NCBI RefSeq assembly: GCF_026626635.1 | Contig: NZ_JAPNKA010000001.1 | Span: forward strand, 10,276,501-10,340,500 | Length of the DNA: 64,000 bases | Direction: 5' to 3' | DNA from: Archangium lansingense | GTDB taxonomy: Bacteria > Myxococcota > Myxococcia > Myxococcales > Myxococcaceae | Shown here: piece by piece, positions 16,924 to 24,897 of the stretch | Position numbering within the stretch: position 1 is the first letter of the stretch | How the letters are laid out: every line of letters starts with the position of its first letter | Notes under the pieces: model-generated | What the model saw: only the letters and a program-made list of their open reading frames with translations | What the model was told of the DNA's origin: nothing | Database searches by the model: none | Made by a program: the position numbers and the translations under genes

Positions 16924-18285
16924 ATGAGCGACACGGCGACGAGCAAGGCTCAAACCATCCTCACCATCGTGGCGGCCTCCGTGCTGCTCCTGCTGTTGAT
17001 GGCCGCGGGTGCCTTCTGGCGCTTGCACCAGCGCACCCGGAAGGCGGGGGATGAGCTGGTCGCGGAGGCCCGGGCACTCATGGCCATCCGGGTGGTGCGC
17101 CCCGCGCATACGGACGCCTCCACACCCGGCCCGCTCTCCCAGACGCTCGGACCGCTGATGCCGGAGCTCCTCCTCCAGAAGGCCGAGCCCAGGCTGGAGG
17201 AGCCGGTGAACGAGCAGTGCCAGGAGGTCCGCGATGGAAAGCGGCCCCTCGCGGAGCTACCCGAGGCGTGCCGCGAGGCCCTGGAGCGCGGCCGTCCGCT
17301 GATGCAGCGCACGCTGCGGGCAACCCGCACCGAGGAAGGCGGCCTGCCCGAGGGATTCGAGGCCCTTGGCGACCCCAACCTCCCCCACCAAATGAAGGGG
17401 ATCCTCGCGCTCCAGCACTTTCTCAAGCTCACCGCGTTCGAGATGCGTTTCCAGCTCGAGGACGGGCAGGCCGACACCGCCCTGGAGCATTGCCTCGATG
17501 GGCTCGCGCTCTCGCGGGACCTGGGGCACGGCAGCGGGCTGATTGGAGCCATGGCCTCCGCGACCGGGTACACGATTCTCTTCCGGCCCTGTGCGGATGC
17601 CCTCCAGCACGCCTCGCCCGCGGGTCTGAAACAGGCCACGGTGGCCCTGCGGCGCATCCGCGAGGGTCTCAGCCCCCTCTCGTCCGCCATGCGCGCCGAG
17701 CGCGTCTACGGGCCCCTGGACGCGTTCGGGCATCTGCTCGACCAGGAGCAGCTCGACGCCCTTCCGGCTGGAGCACGGGCCATCGCGAAGCAGGGCTCGG
17801 CCTACCAGGGTGGGGACGTCCCCATCTTCGCGCCCGTCCTCATGCGCCATGCCCTCATCGAGTTCATGCGCTACCAAGAAAAGGCCATGCCATTCGTCGA
17901 CCGTCCCATCGCGGAACGCAATGCCTGGTTCGACGGAATGGAAAGAGAACTCGAGCAGTCGTGGAATCCCATCTTCAAGATGGGCGGCGTGCCCGACTTC
18001 AGCAGGCTCACCGCGCGGGTGGACCGGCAGCGGGCCCAGGCGGACCTCCTGCTCGCCCTGGCGTTGGTGAAGGCCCACCGCGCGGAGAGCGGCTCGTGGC
18101 CCGCGGCACTCCCCGCGCTCTATCCCGAGCACGAGGTCCTGCTTCCCACGGCGTTGACGCTCCAGCCGGGAGAGGCCGGCTCTCTCGTCGTCGTCCCGGA
18201 GGAGTCGCACCTCCAGCAGCTCTCGGCCGTCATGGATCCGGACGTAGCCAGGCTCCAGGAGCTCATGGTGACGGCGACCCCCTGA
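16924..18285 (+). CDS. Membrane-anchored hypothetical protein, paralogue B
   Basis: 453 aa. It is a tandem paralogue of the gene before it: the same N-terminal membrane segment (ILTIVAASVLLLLLMAAGAFW), EHCLDGLALSRD, ALRRIREGLSPLSSAMR, LLLALALVKAHRAESGSWPAALP and an ending in TATP. It differs by an extra loop in the middle and a slightly longer tail. The ATG at 16924 immediately before the membrane segment is preferred over 16867. Two diverged copies side by side suggest duplication and perhaps a hetero-oligomer. Function unknown. Confidence 0.75.
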   Translation: MSDTATSKAQTILTIVAASVLLLLLMAAGAFWRLHQRTRKAGDELVAEARALMAIRVVRPAHTDASTPGPLSQTLGPLMPELLLQKAEPRLEEPVNEQCQEVRDGKRPLAELPEACREALERGRPLMQRTLRATRTEEGGLPEGFEALGDPNLPHQMKGILALQHFLKLTAFEMRFQLEDGQADTALEHCLDGLALSRDLGHGSGLIGAMASATGYTILFRPCADALQHASPAGLKQATVALRRIREGLSPLSSAMRAERVYGPLDAFGHLLDQEQLDALPAGARAIAKQGSAYQGGDVPIFAPVLMRHALIEFMRYQEKAMPFVDRPIAERNAWFDGMERELEQSWNPIFKMGGVPDFSRLTARVDRQRAQADLLLALALVKAHRAESGSWPAALPALYPEHEVLLPTALTLQPGEAGSLVVVPEESHLQQLSAVMDPDVARLQELMVTATP

Positions 18286-18304
18286 GCCCCTCAGCGCCCA
18301 TGGC

Positions 18305-19219
18305 TCACGGCGTGTACTTCACCGTGCGCTCCAGCCAGGACATGCCGCCGCGCCCGTCACGCGCCACCACCCAGAAGCGCACCTCCTGGGCCTGCGCGCC
18401 GCGCGGAGGCGTCCACTCCACCCGGTGCCTCGCCACCCCACCGCCCAGGTCCGCCCCGCCCGTCTGGTTGGGCGAGAACGTCCCCTGCGTGGTGTGCCAG
18501 GCCACCTCCCACGCCTCCTGCAGATTCACCGGCTTCAGCTCGAAGGAGGGCACCACGTACGCCTCCTCCCGCCCGGTGAGGTCCGGCACCTGCACCTCGA
18601 AGGGCCCCGGGCCGGACAGCTCGCGCGGCACGCCCTCCACCCACGGCTCGCCTTGCAGCAACAGGTCCGGCAGCTCCGGCTGCACGTTGGCGTTCATCTC
18701 CGGGAAGAAGCGGCAGCCGTACACCATCAGCTTCTGCGCGTAGATCTGCTCGCCGCCGCCGCGCACCCAGAGCACCAGCGGCATCCGCAAGCCTCCCAGG
18801 CCGTTGTAGAGGTCCTCCTCCAGAATCCGCTGCGCCAGGAAGGTGCCATCCGGCAGCCGCGACGCGCCCGGTCCCGGGAACAGGTCCACCACCAGCTCGC
18901 CGCCCTTGGTGATGCCGCGGGCCAGCTCCACGCGGTCCTTGCTGCACGTGTCGTCATTCTGCGAGGCACAGGCCCACAGGGTGTAATCGAGGTCGCGGCC
19001 CTCGCCGGCCGGGTCCGGAATGAGCGCGGTGAGGCGCACCGGACGCACGAGCGTATCGGCGAGCACCGTGGGGTCCGTGGAGCACGTCTCGGCGATCAGC
19101 TCGGGCGGATCCATCCGCATCGCGAGCACGCGCAGATCCTTCACGTTCGACGGAGTGTCCTCGGGCCCCACACAGGCGGCGCACAGGAGCAGGCCCAGGA
19201 GGGCGGACAGGTGGCGCAT
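18305..19219 (-). CDS. Lipoprotein partner of TonB-dependent receptor
   Basis: 304 aa. The signal MRHLSALLGLLLCAAC ends near an imperfect lipobox; an acidic mature start (VGPEDTPSN) fits outer-membrane sorting. The body is beta-rich with several Pro/Gly turns (LIPDPAGEGRDLDY, VLWVRGGGEQIYAQKLMVYGC). It begins three bases after the receptor stop, so the two are co-transcribed. Placement suggests a surface or periplasmic accessory of the receptor, as SusD-like or other lipoproteins are, but no SusD motif is seen. It is convergent with paralogue B; the TGAGCC/GGCTCA dyad at 18283-18307 spans both stops. Confidence 0.78.
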   Translation of the reverse strand: MRHLSALLGLLLCAACVGPEDTPSNVKDLRVLAMRMDPPELIAETCSTDPTVLADTLVRPVRLTALIPDPAGEGRDLDYTLWACASQNDDTCSKDRVELARGITKGGELVVDLFPGPGASRLPDGTFLAQRILEEDLYNGLGGLRMPLVLWVRGGGEQIYAQKLMVYGCRFFPEMNANVQPELPDLLLQGEPWVEGVPRELSGPGPFEVQVPDLTGREEAYVVPSFELKPVNLQEAWEVAWHTTQGTFSPNQTGGADLGGGVARHRVEWTPPRGAQAQEVRFWVVARDGRGGMSWLERTVKYTP

Positions 19220-19222
19220 GAC

Positions 19223-21889
19223 TCAGAAGCTCCCCTTGACGCCAACGACCGGGAGGATCGGGATGCCAGGCACCTCGAAGAGCTCGCGGTAGCGGTAGTC
19301 GTAGAAGGTCGCCTCCACGTTGGAGGCGTTGTAGACGTTCTGCACGTCGATGTAGGCGTTGAGCGTCCAGCTCTGGAAAATCCAATTCTTGTCCAGCCGC
19401 AAGTCGAGCTGGTGGAAGGGCTGGAAGCGGATGGAGTTGGTCGGGCCGAAGGTGCCGCCGAAGTTGTTCCGGTCCACGTTGTAGCGGTCGAAGGTGTGCT
19501 GCAGCGGCGTGGTGGGCCGGCCGGTGACGTAGCGCATGCGCGCGCCCAGCTCGAAGCCATACGGCAGCCGGTAGCTGGCCACCGCGGTGAGGATGTGCGT
19601 CTGGTCCCAGGTGGTCAGGCGGTAGTCATCGCCACCCACGCGCCGCTGCTCGGAGCGGTTGAGGGTGTAGGCCAGCCAGCCGAAGAAGTCGCGCGTCACC
19701 GCGTGCCGCAGCATCACCTCCATGCCGTAGGCGCGCCCCAAGCCGCGGTTGGAGTACTGGTAGCGCGTGAGCGTGCCGTCCTCGTTGCGCACCGTATCTC
19801 CCGGAGAGACGACCAGGTCGTAGCGCCGGTTGAAGTAGCCAGTCACGTCCACGCTGATGGCGTCGGTGAGCTGCTGCTCCACGCCCACGCTCGACTGGAA
19901 GGAGCGCTCGTGGGTGAGGGCCGGGTTGCCCAGCGGCGCCGCCTCCAGGTTGAAGGCGTCCGGCGGCTGACTGTAGAGGCCCGCGCTGCCCTTGAAGACC
20001 GTCTTCTCCGTAGGCTGCACGCGCACCCACAGCCGGGGGTCATAGGCGAAGCGGTCCTGCCCGTAGATGCGGGCGTAGGTGGCACGCAGGCCGGGCGTCA
20101 CCGTCACCGGCCCGATCTTCACGTCCAGCTCCGTGTAGAGCGCGCCGTCGAAGGTATTGGCCACCCGGAAGATGTCCTGCATCTCCACCTTGGGCTCTCC
20201 ACCGGGGAAGGCCGGGTACTGAATGCCACCGAGGAAGGGAATCCGCCCCTCGCCCACCAGGTGCTCGAACTTCACGTCCGCACCACCGCGCACGGTGAGC
20301 CAGGACAGCACCTCCAGCGCCAGGTCCTCACGCGCCCCGAGCGACCAGATGCTCGCATCCAGCTTCGTCTCGCCGAAGCCGAAGCTCCCCAGGTCATAGC
20401 CCGCGTACGGGGTGAACACCGAGGTGAAGCCGCCGTTGCGGTACGTCCAGTCACCCTTGATGCGGTGGAAGAGCGTGCGCGCATCCACGGAGATGTCGCG
20501 GTTGCGCCCGCCTCCCGAGGCCACCACGTTGAGCAGGTCGTCCGAGCCGAAGGCCATCACGTACCCGGTGTGACGCCCGCCAGGACCCGGCTCGCTGCCG
20601 CGCTTCGCGCCGAAGTCCATGCGCACCTGGTAGTCCCAGTAGCGCGGCAACACGAGCAGCGTGCCGCCTTCGGGGTCCTCGGGCAGCACCAGCGGCAGGA
20701 GCACGTCCACGTACGAGCGGCGCGCGGCACCGGCGATGGAGATGCCGTCGGTGACGGGGGCCTCGAGGAAGAAGCCCGAGTCCAGCAGGTCCACCTTCGC
20801 CGAGCCGTGCAGCGTGTCACTGGAGCCCTTGCGCGTGGCCACGTCCACCGCACCGCCCACGGCCCGGCCGTAGCGCGAGCCGAAACCACCCGGATAGAAG
20901 TCCACCCGGTCGATGAACTCGGCGTTGAGCACCGAGGGCCCACCGCCCAGGTGATAGAGGAGCGGCACCTCCACGCCATCGAAGAAGGTGAGCGTCTGGT
21001 CCGGCGCGGCACCGCGCACGATGAGCTGGCCAGAGATGGCGGGCGCACGCGCCACGCCGGGCAGGTTCTGGATCACGCGGATGGGGTCACCGAAGGAGCC
21101 CGGCACCTTCTGTAGCTCCTGGCGCTCCAGGGTGCGGCGCACCACCTCCTTCTTCTCGCGAGCGCCGCGCACCACCGTCTCGTAACCCGGAGCCTTGGGC
21201 ATCAGATAGAAGATGACCTCCGTCGTCTCGTTCGGGGCGAGCTCCTCCTTCGTGGTGAAGAGGTGGAAGTCGTTGGCCACCACTCGCACCTCGCAGGTGC
21301 CGGGCGTCACCTTGAGGGTGAAGCGACCATCCTCGTCCGAGAGCGCCTCGGGAGCCGCCGGGTCATCGCCACAGCGCACCGTGGCGCCGTTCACGCGCGA
21401 GCGGCTGCCCCGCGCCAGGAGCTGTCCGGTGAGGGTGGCCTCCGGCGGGGGCGGCGGGGCGGACTCCTCCACCTTCGGCGGCTGGAGAACGAAGTTGTAG
21501 ACGTACTGGATTTGAATGGGGGCCGGTGCGCCGTCCACCTCGGCCGGAGAGAACTGGAACTGCCGCACCGCCGCGAGCGCCGCCTCGTCGAAGCCGTCGC
21601 CGACGGGCGTCACCACCTGCACGTCGGACACCTGGCCCTTCTCGTCGATGGTGACGAGCATCTCCACCGAGGCTGTCTTCCCCGCAGCGGCGGCCTCGGG
21701 TGGATAGACGGCTTCCACGAACTGGACGAGCTCGGGAGCCTTCGTCAGCACCGGGGTATGGACACCGGCGTCCACCTCCTCCCGGCGTGCGCCGTCATAG
21801 GCCTGGGCCCACGCCCGAGCGGAGGTAAGGGAGAGGACGGCGAGCAGCAACCAGAGGACGGAGCGAGTCGGGGCCACGGTGGGGGGCAT
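19223..21889 (-). CDS. TonB-dependent receptor with N-terminal TonB C-terminal-like domain
   Basis: 888 aa. The order is: signal peptide (SVLWLLLAVLSLTSARAWAQA); a TonB-C-like domain at about 45-130 (VEAVYPPEAAAAGKTASVEMLVTIDEKG, FSPAEVDGAPAPIQIQYVYNF); a carboxypeptidase-regulatory-like domain at about 148-228 (VRCGDDPAAPEALSDEDGRFTLKV); a plug (GDPIRVIQNLPGVARAP, GQLIVRGAAPDQTLTFFDGVEVP); then a 22-strand-type beta-barrel ending in VKGSF. The C-terminal aromatic residue suits outer-membrane assembly. It imports a large or scarce nutrient using proton-motive force; the substrate is unknown. The TonB-like domain on the periplasmic side of the same polypeptide is unusual outside a few groups. 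The lipoprotein gene follows after three bases. Confidence 0.9.
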   Translation of the reverse strand: MPPTVAPTRSVLWLLLAVLSLTSARAWAQAYDGARREEVDAGVHTPVLTKAPELVQFVEAVYPPEAAAAGKTASVEMLVTIDEKGQVSDVQVVTPVGDGFDEAALAAVRQFQFSPAEVDGAPAPIQIQYVYNFVLQPPKVEESAPPPPPEATLTGQLLARGSRSRVNGATVRCGDDPAAPEALSDEDGRFTLKVTPGTCEVRVVANDFHLFTTKEELAPNETTEVIFYLMPKAPGYETVVRGAREKKEVVRRTLERQELQKVPGSFGDPIRVIQNLPGVARAPAISGQLIVRGAAPDQTLTFFDGVEVPLLYHLGGGPSVLNAEFIDRVDFYPGGFGSRYGRAVGGAVDVATRKGSSDTLHGSAKVDLLDSGFFLEAPVTDGISIAGAARRSYVDVLLPLVLPEDPEGGTLLVLPRYWDYQVRMDFGAKRGSEPGPGGRHTGYVMAFGSDDLLNVVASGGGRNRDISVDARTLFHRIKGDWTYRNGGFTSVFTPYAGYDLGSFGFGETKLDASIWSLGAREDLALEVLSWLTVRGGADVKFEHLVGEGRIPFLGGIQYPAFPGGEPKVEMQDIFRVANTFDGALYTELDVKIGPVTVTPGLRATYARIYGQDRFAYDPRLWVRVQPTEKTVFKGSAGLYSQPPDAFNLEAAPLGNPALTHERSFQSSVGVEQQLTDAISVDVTGYFNRRYDLVVSPGDTVRNEDGTLTRYQYSNRGLGRAYGMEVMLRHAVTRDFFGWLAYTLNRSEQRRVGGDDYRLTTWDQTHILTAVASYRLPYGFELGARMRYVTGRPTTPLQHTFDRYNVDRNNFGGTFGPTNSIRFQPFHQLDLRLDKNWIFQSWTLNAYIDVQNVYNASNVEATFYDYRYRELFEVPGIPILPVVGVKGSF

Positions 21890-21967
21890 TTAAGGTGGAC
21901 TTCCTTGCCGGACAACCAGGAATTCTACCGGCATTCGCTCCGGAGGCGGATGCCCCCCTGCCCGGGC

Positions 21968-22774
21968 TCATCGAAAGACGCCGCCTGGGGGCTTCCAGAG
22001 CAGGTAGCCGTTGTCGAGCAGCCACACATCCGTGACGAGGCCCTCGACACGCGAGGCCAGTCGAAGGACGGAGTGTCGGAAGGCCTCGGGGGGCTCCCCA
22101 TGTCCTGCCTCGCGCGCCTCCTGCCACGCCGCCGTCCAGTCCGCGAAGAAGGTGTGAATGGGCTCTCCTGGCTTCACCCGGCGGCGGAAGTCCCGGGGCA
22201 GCCAGTCGCGGAACAACACGGGCGCGAAGCCCCGGCTGAAGTCGGTATGGAACAGCAGGGCCTCGCGTGAGAGCCCTTCGGGAACGCGCCGCAGCAGGTG
22301 CGCCACCAGTACGGCCCCGGGTGTGTCCGTGCTGCCCTCGACGAGCAGGCCCCCTTCGAGCAGCGGCGCCCCCAGTGTCTGGTGGATGCCGGGCACGTCC
22401 TCGGGGCGGTACCCGCGCAGCAGGTTCATGGCGCGGATGAGGCGGACGCGCTCCCCGGGCACCAGGGGTAGGTCGAAGCCACCCTGCCGGAAGGACGTGA
22501 GTGCATCGGCATGGGCCTGGGCGGTCTCCACGCGGGGCGCCTCCAGCTCTACACCCACCACCGGGAGCCCCGGATGGAGCGCACGGAAGGCTTCGGCACT
22601 ATCGAGCGTAGTCCACGGGTGCTCGCCAAAACCGACGTCCACGAAGGCGGCCCGAGCCCAGTCTCCCTCGCTCCGGACCAGCAGCTCACGCTCCTGGTGG
22701 ACCAGGTACACGTCGAGTGCTCGCAGGCGCCCGTGGGAGGTACGTCCTCGGGTCTTCTTGTCCAGGGAGGTCAT
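21968..22774 (-). CDS. Predicted SAM-dependent methyltransferase-like protein
   Basis: About 268 aa from an ATG at 22774. AAFVDVGFGEHPWTTLDSA resembles motif I of class I methyltransferases, VVGVELEAPRV the acidic strand-2 end, and VRLIRAMNLLRGYRPEDV the motif-IV/post-IV region. The N-terminus is basic (KKTRGRTSHGRLRALDVYL) and could contact nucleic acid or ribosome. The substrate cannot be predicted, and assignment rests on the motif pattern only. It is divergent from an AraC regulator 28 bp away. Confidence 0.6.
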   Translation of the reverse strand: MTSLDKKTRGRTSHGRLRALDVYLVHQERELLVRSEGDWARAAFVDVGFGEHPWTTLDSAEAFRALHPGLPVVGVELEAPRVETAQAHADALTSFRQGGFDLPLVPGERVRLIRAMNLLRGYRPEDVPGIHQTLGAPLLEGGLLVEGSTDTPGAVLVAHLLRRVPEGLSREALLFHTDFSRGFAPVLFRDWLPRDFRRRVKPGEPIHTFFADWTAAWQEAREAGHGEPPEAFRHSVLRLASRVEGLVTDVWLLDNGYLLWKPPGGVFR

Positions 22775-22802
22775 CGGCAAGGCCCGGGACTATATTCCGA
22801 CC

Positions 22803-23561
22803 ATGCCCGCCACGACGCCGCCCCTCCCGTGGTCGCAGTGGATGCCCGCCCCCGCCTCGCTGGTGGACCGCGTGGAGTTCCTGCTGTGGGTGCCGCCAGA
22901 GGTCTCCGTCACCCACGAGCACGAGGTCGTCCCCGACGCCAACGTGGATCTGCTCCTCGAGCTGTCGGGCGAGCGCTGCCGGGCCGTCCTCTACGGTCCC
23001 CTGACGCGCACCATCCACGTCGCCTCACAGGCCGGCCGGGGCTACCTCGTCGCGCACTTCCGCCCGGGGGCGATGCCCAGGCTCGTAGACGCCAGCCCCT
23101 CGGAGCTGGTCAACGAGTCCGTGGAGTTGCGCGAGGTGGCGGGCCTCTCGTTGGATGAGCTGGGGGAACGGCTGCTGGCCGCCGGCTCACCGCAGCGGAT
23201 GCGCGAGGAGCTCACACCACTCCTGACCCGAGCGCCCTACCCGCCCGGAGACAGCTTTGACCGGGCGCTGCGCCACTTGCTCACTCGTCCGGAACCCCTG
23301 CGCCCAAGCGCGCTGGCGGAGGCACTCCACCTCAGTACGCGCACGCTGCAGCGCGCCTTCAAAGACCGTGTGGGTTTCTCACCGAGGACCTACACCCGCA
23401 TCACGCGGCTCCAGGAGGCCCTGACTGCCCTGCGCGAGCACCCCACCCGCTCGCTCTCCGAGGTGGCGCATCGGATTGGCTATGCCGACCACGCGCACAT
23501 GACGCGGGAGTTCCGCGAGCTGACGGGCCGGACCCCGAGCGACTACCGCCGGGCGGCCTGA
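22803..23561 (+). CDS. AraC-family transcriptional regulator with DUF6597-type N-terminal domain
   Basis: 252 aa from an ATG at 22803; longer in-frame readings overlap the opposing gene. The N-terminal domain (EHEVVPDANVDLLLELSG, GYLVAHFRPGAMPRLVDA, ELREV) matches the DUF6597 sensor module. The C-terminal AraC double helix-turn-helix is clear: ALAEALHLSTRTLQRAFKDR and SLSEVAHRIGYADHAHMTRE, ending RTPSDYRRAA. It probably regulates itself and the divergent methyltransferase-like gene from the 28-bp gap, and perhaps downstream genes. No effector is known. A pair of REP-like palindromes follows the stop. Confidence 0.9.
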   Translation: MPATTPPLPWSQWMPAPASLVDRVEFLLWVPPEVSVTHEHEVVPDANVDLLLELSGERCRAVLYGPLTRTIHVASQAGRGYLVAHFRPGAMPRLVDASPSELVNESVELREVAGLSLDELGERLLAAGSPQRMREELTPLLTRAPYPPGDSFDRALRHLLTRPEPLRPSALAEALHLSTRTLQRAFKDRVGFSPRTYTRITRLQEALTALREHPTRSLSEVAHRIGYADHAHMTREFRELTGRTPSDYRRAA

Positions 23562-23574
23562 GCCCCCGTGGATG

Positions 23575-23664
23575 TCCCCTCTCCCTCTGGGAGAGGGCTA
23601 GGGTGAGGGTCTTCCCGCAGGCAACCACCCTCACCCCCCGCCCTCTCCCAGAGGGAGAGGGAGC
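23575..23664. repeat. REP-like palindromes, copies 3 and 4, as an inverted pair
   Basis: Two copies face each other: CCCTCTCCCTCTGGGAGAGG with AGGGTGAGGG at 23577-23609, and CCCTCACC with CCCTCTCCCAGAGGGAGAGG at 23628-23661. The whole can fold into a roughly 90-base cruciform. It lies between the AraC gene and the same-strand C45 gene, the only locus of the family that is not between convergent genes. Confidence 0.7.
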
Positions 23665-23730
23665 ATGCGTACTCCACGTGTGTCGCAATCGTTCAAGCAC
23701 GACGGAGACCCACCCCGTAGCTTGCGTGCC

Positions 23731-24798
23731 ATGACGACGCAGACACTTCAGGTCATCGAGTGCCGTGGGACGCCGCGGCGGATAGGTCAGCAGTGGGGGG
23801 AGGCGTGCCGTGAGAGCCTGCGCGCCTCGGCCGAGAACCTCTTCCTCGCCCTGTCCATGAGCCCTCTGGGCGCCTCGCGGGAAGAGGTGGTGCGCACGGC
23901 GCTGAAGCTGGAGGCCAACGTGCGCGCCTTCGACCCGGAGGCGCTCGAGCTCATCCGGGGACAGGCCGAGGGCACCGGCCTCCCCTACGAGGAGACCTTC
24001 GCGCTCCACTGCATGCTGGAGCTGGCCGTCAATGGCGCGCAGATCGGCGGCATGTGCACCTCCATGGCCCTCACCGGCGAGGCCACGGCGGATGGGCAGG
24101 CGCTCCTCGGACAGACGATCGACTGGAATCCGGACGCGCGGATGGACCTGCTCCGCATCCGCCACGCGGACGGGCGCGAGCAGCTCTCCCTGTGCCTGGA
24201 TGGCTCGCCGTACTACCACCTGAACAGTGACGGGGTGGGCAACTGCGCCAACCTCACGCTCGTGGAGCCGAGGCCGTGCGCCTCGCTGGTGCCGCTGTCC
24301 GTGTACGTCCCGAAGGCGATGCGCCAGCCGAGCCTCCCAGCAGCCCTGGAGGTGCTCGTCACGGCGGCGCGGGGCCTCGGCTACTACCACCTCGCGGACG
24401 CCCATGGGCACGTGGTGGGCCTTGAGAGTACGTATGACGACCATGTCCTACTGCGGCCTGAGCGAGGGGTCCTCGTCCACGCCAACCACTACCAGTCCGA
24501 GCGCTTCCGCGAGCGGGACGTCACCCACCACTACGTCCCCTGCACCTTCGGGCGCCAGACACGCATCTCAGAGCTGGTGGCGGCCGGGCACGGCGAGCAC
24601 ACCGCCGAGTCGGTGAAGCGGATGCTCGCGGACCACGGCACGCCCGAGGGCCGCATCTGCCTGCACGACACGCCACCCGCCCCGGGAGCCCTGCCGCGGG
24701 CCACCAAGGCCACGGTGGTGATGGCACCCGCGCAGCGCACCATGTGGGTGGCGGCGGGGCCAGCCTGCCTGGAGCCCTTCTCGGAGTTCAGCCTCTGA
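23731..24798 (+). CDS. C45-family peptidase/acyltransferase-like Ntn hydrolase
   Basis: 355 aa from an ATG at 23731. It opens RGTPRRIGQQWGEACRESLRA and has GLPYEETFALHCMLEL. The family's processing/nucleophile Cys is in IGGMCTSMALTGEATADG, followed by LLGQTIDWNPD and a later LVHANHYQSE, as in C45 (acyl-CoA:6-aminopenicillanate acyltransferase-like) proteins, which self-cleave before the Cys. Bacterial members cleave amides or transfer acyl groups on largely unknown substrates. There is no signal peptide. It is 99 bp upstream of vgrG on the same strand, but a sigma-54-like box between them argues for separate transcription. Confidence 0.8.
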   Translation: MTTQTLQVIECRGTPRRIGQQWGEACRESLRASAENLFLALSMSPLGASREEVVRTALKLEANVRAFDPEALELIRGQAEGTGLPYEETFALHCMLELAVNGAQIGGMCTSMALTGEATADGQALLGQTIDWNPDARMDLLRIRHADGREQLSLCLDGSPYYHLNSDGVGNCANLTLVEPRPCASLVPLSVYVPKAMRQPSLPAALEVLVTAARGLGYYHLADAHGHVVGLESTYDDHVLLRPERGVLVHANHYQSERFRERDVTHHYVPCTFGRQTRISELVAAGHGEHTAESVKRMLADHGTPEGRICLHDTPPAPGALPRATKATVVMAPAQRTMWVAAGPACLEPFSEFSL

Positions 24799-24837
24799 GC
24801 GGAGGGGGGAGCAAACAATTCGCGCCACAATCCCCCG

Positions 24838-24853
24838 CGGGACCTGTCTTGCG
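24838..24853 (+). promoter_or_regulatory. Sigma-54-like promoter before vgrG
   Basis: CGGGAC-N5-TTGCG, with GG (24839-24840) and GC (24851-24852) exactly ten bases apart, matches the -24/-12 pattern (consensus TGGCAC-N5-TTGCA) at 4/6 and 4/5 positions. The predicted start, about 24864, leaves a 34-base leader to the ATG at 24898. Sigma-54 control of type VI genes is known in several bacteria; here it is inference. Confidence 0.45.
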
Positions 24854-24897
24854 TTACACTCCGCGTGATTGATGCATACCCGGAAGGGGGGACTCAC

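Noticed and set aside
18425..21115. Plus-strand open frame of nearly 900 codons opposite the TonB-dependent receptor
   Set aside because: The receptor reads clearly on the minus strand; this frame is His/Arg/Val-rich shadow.
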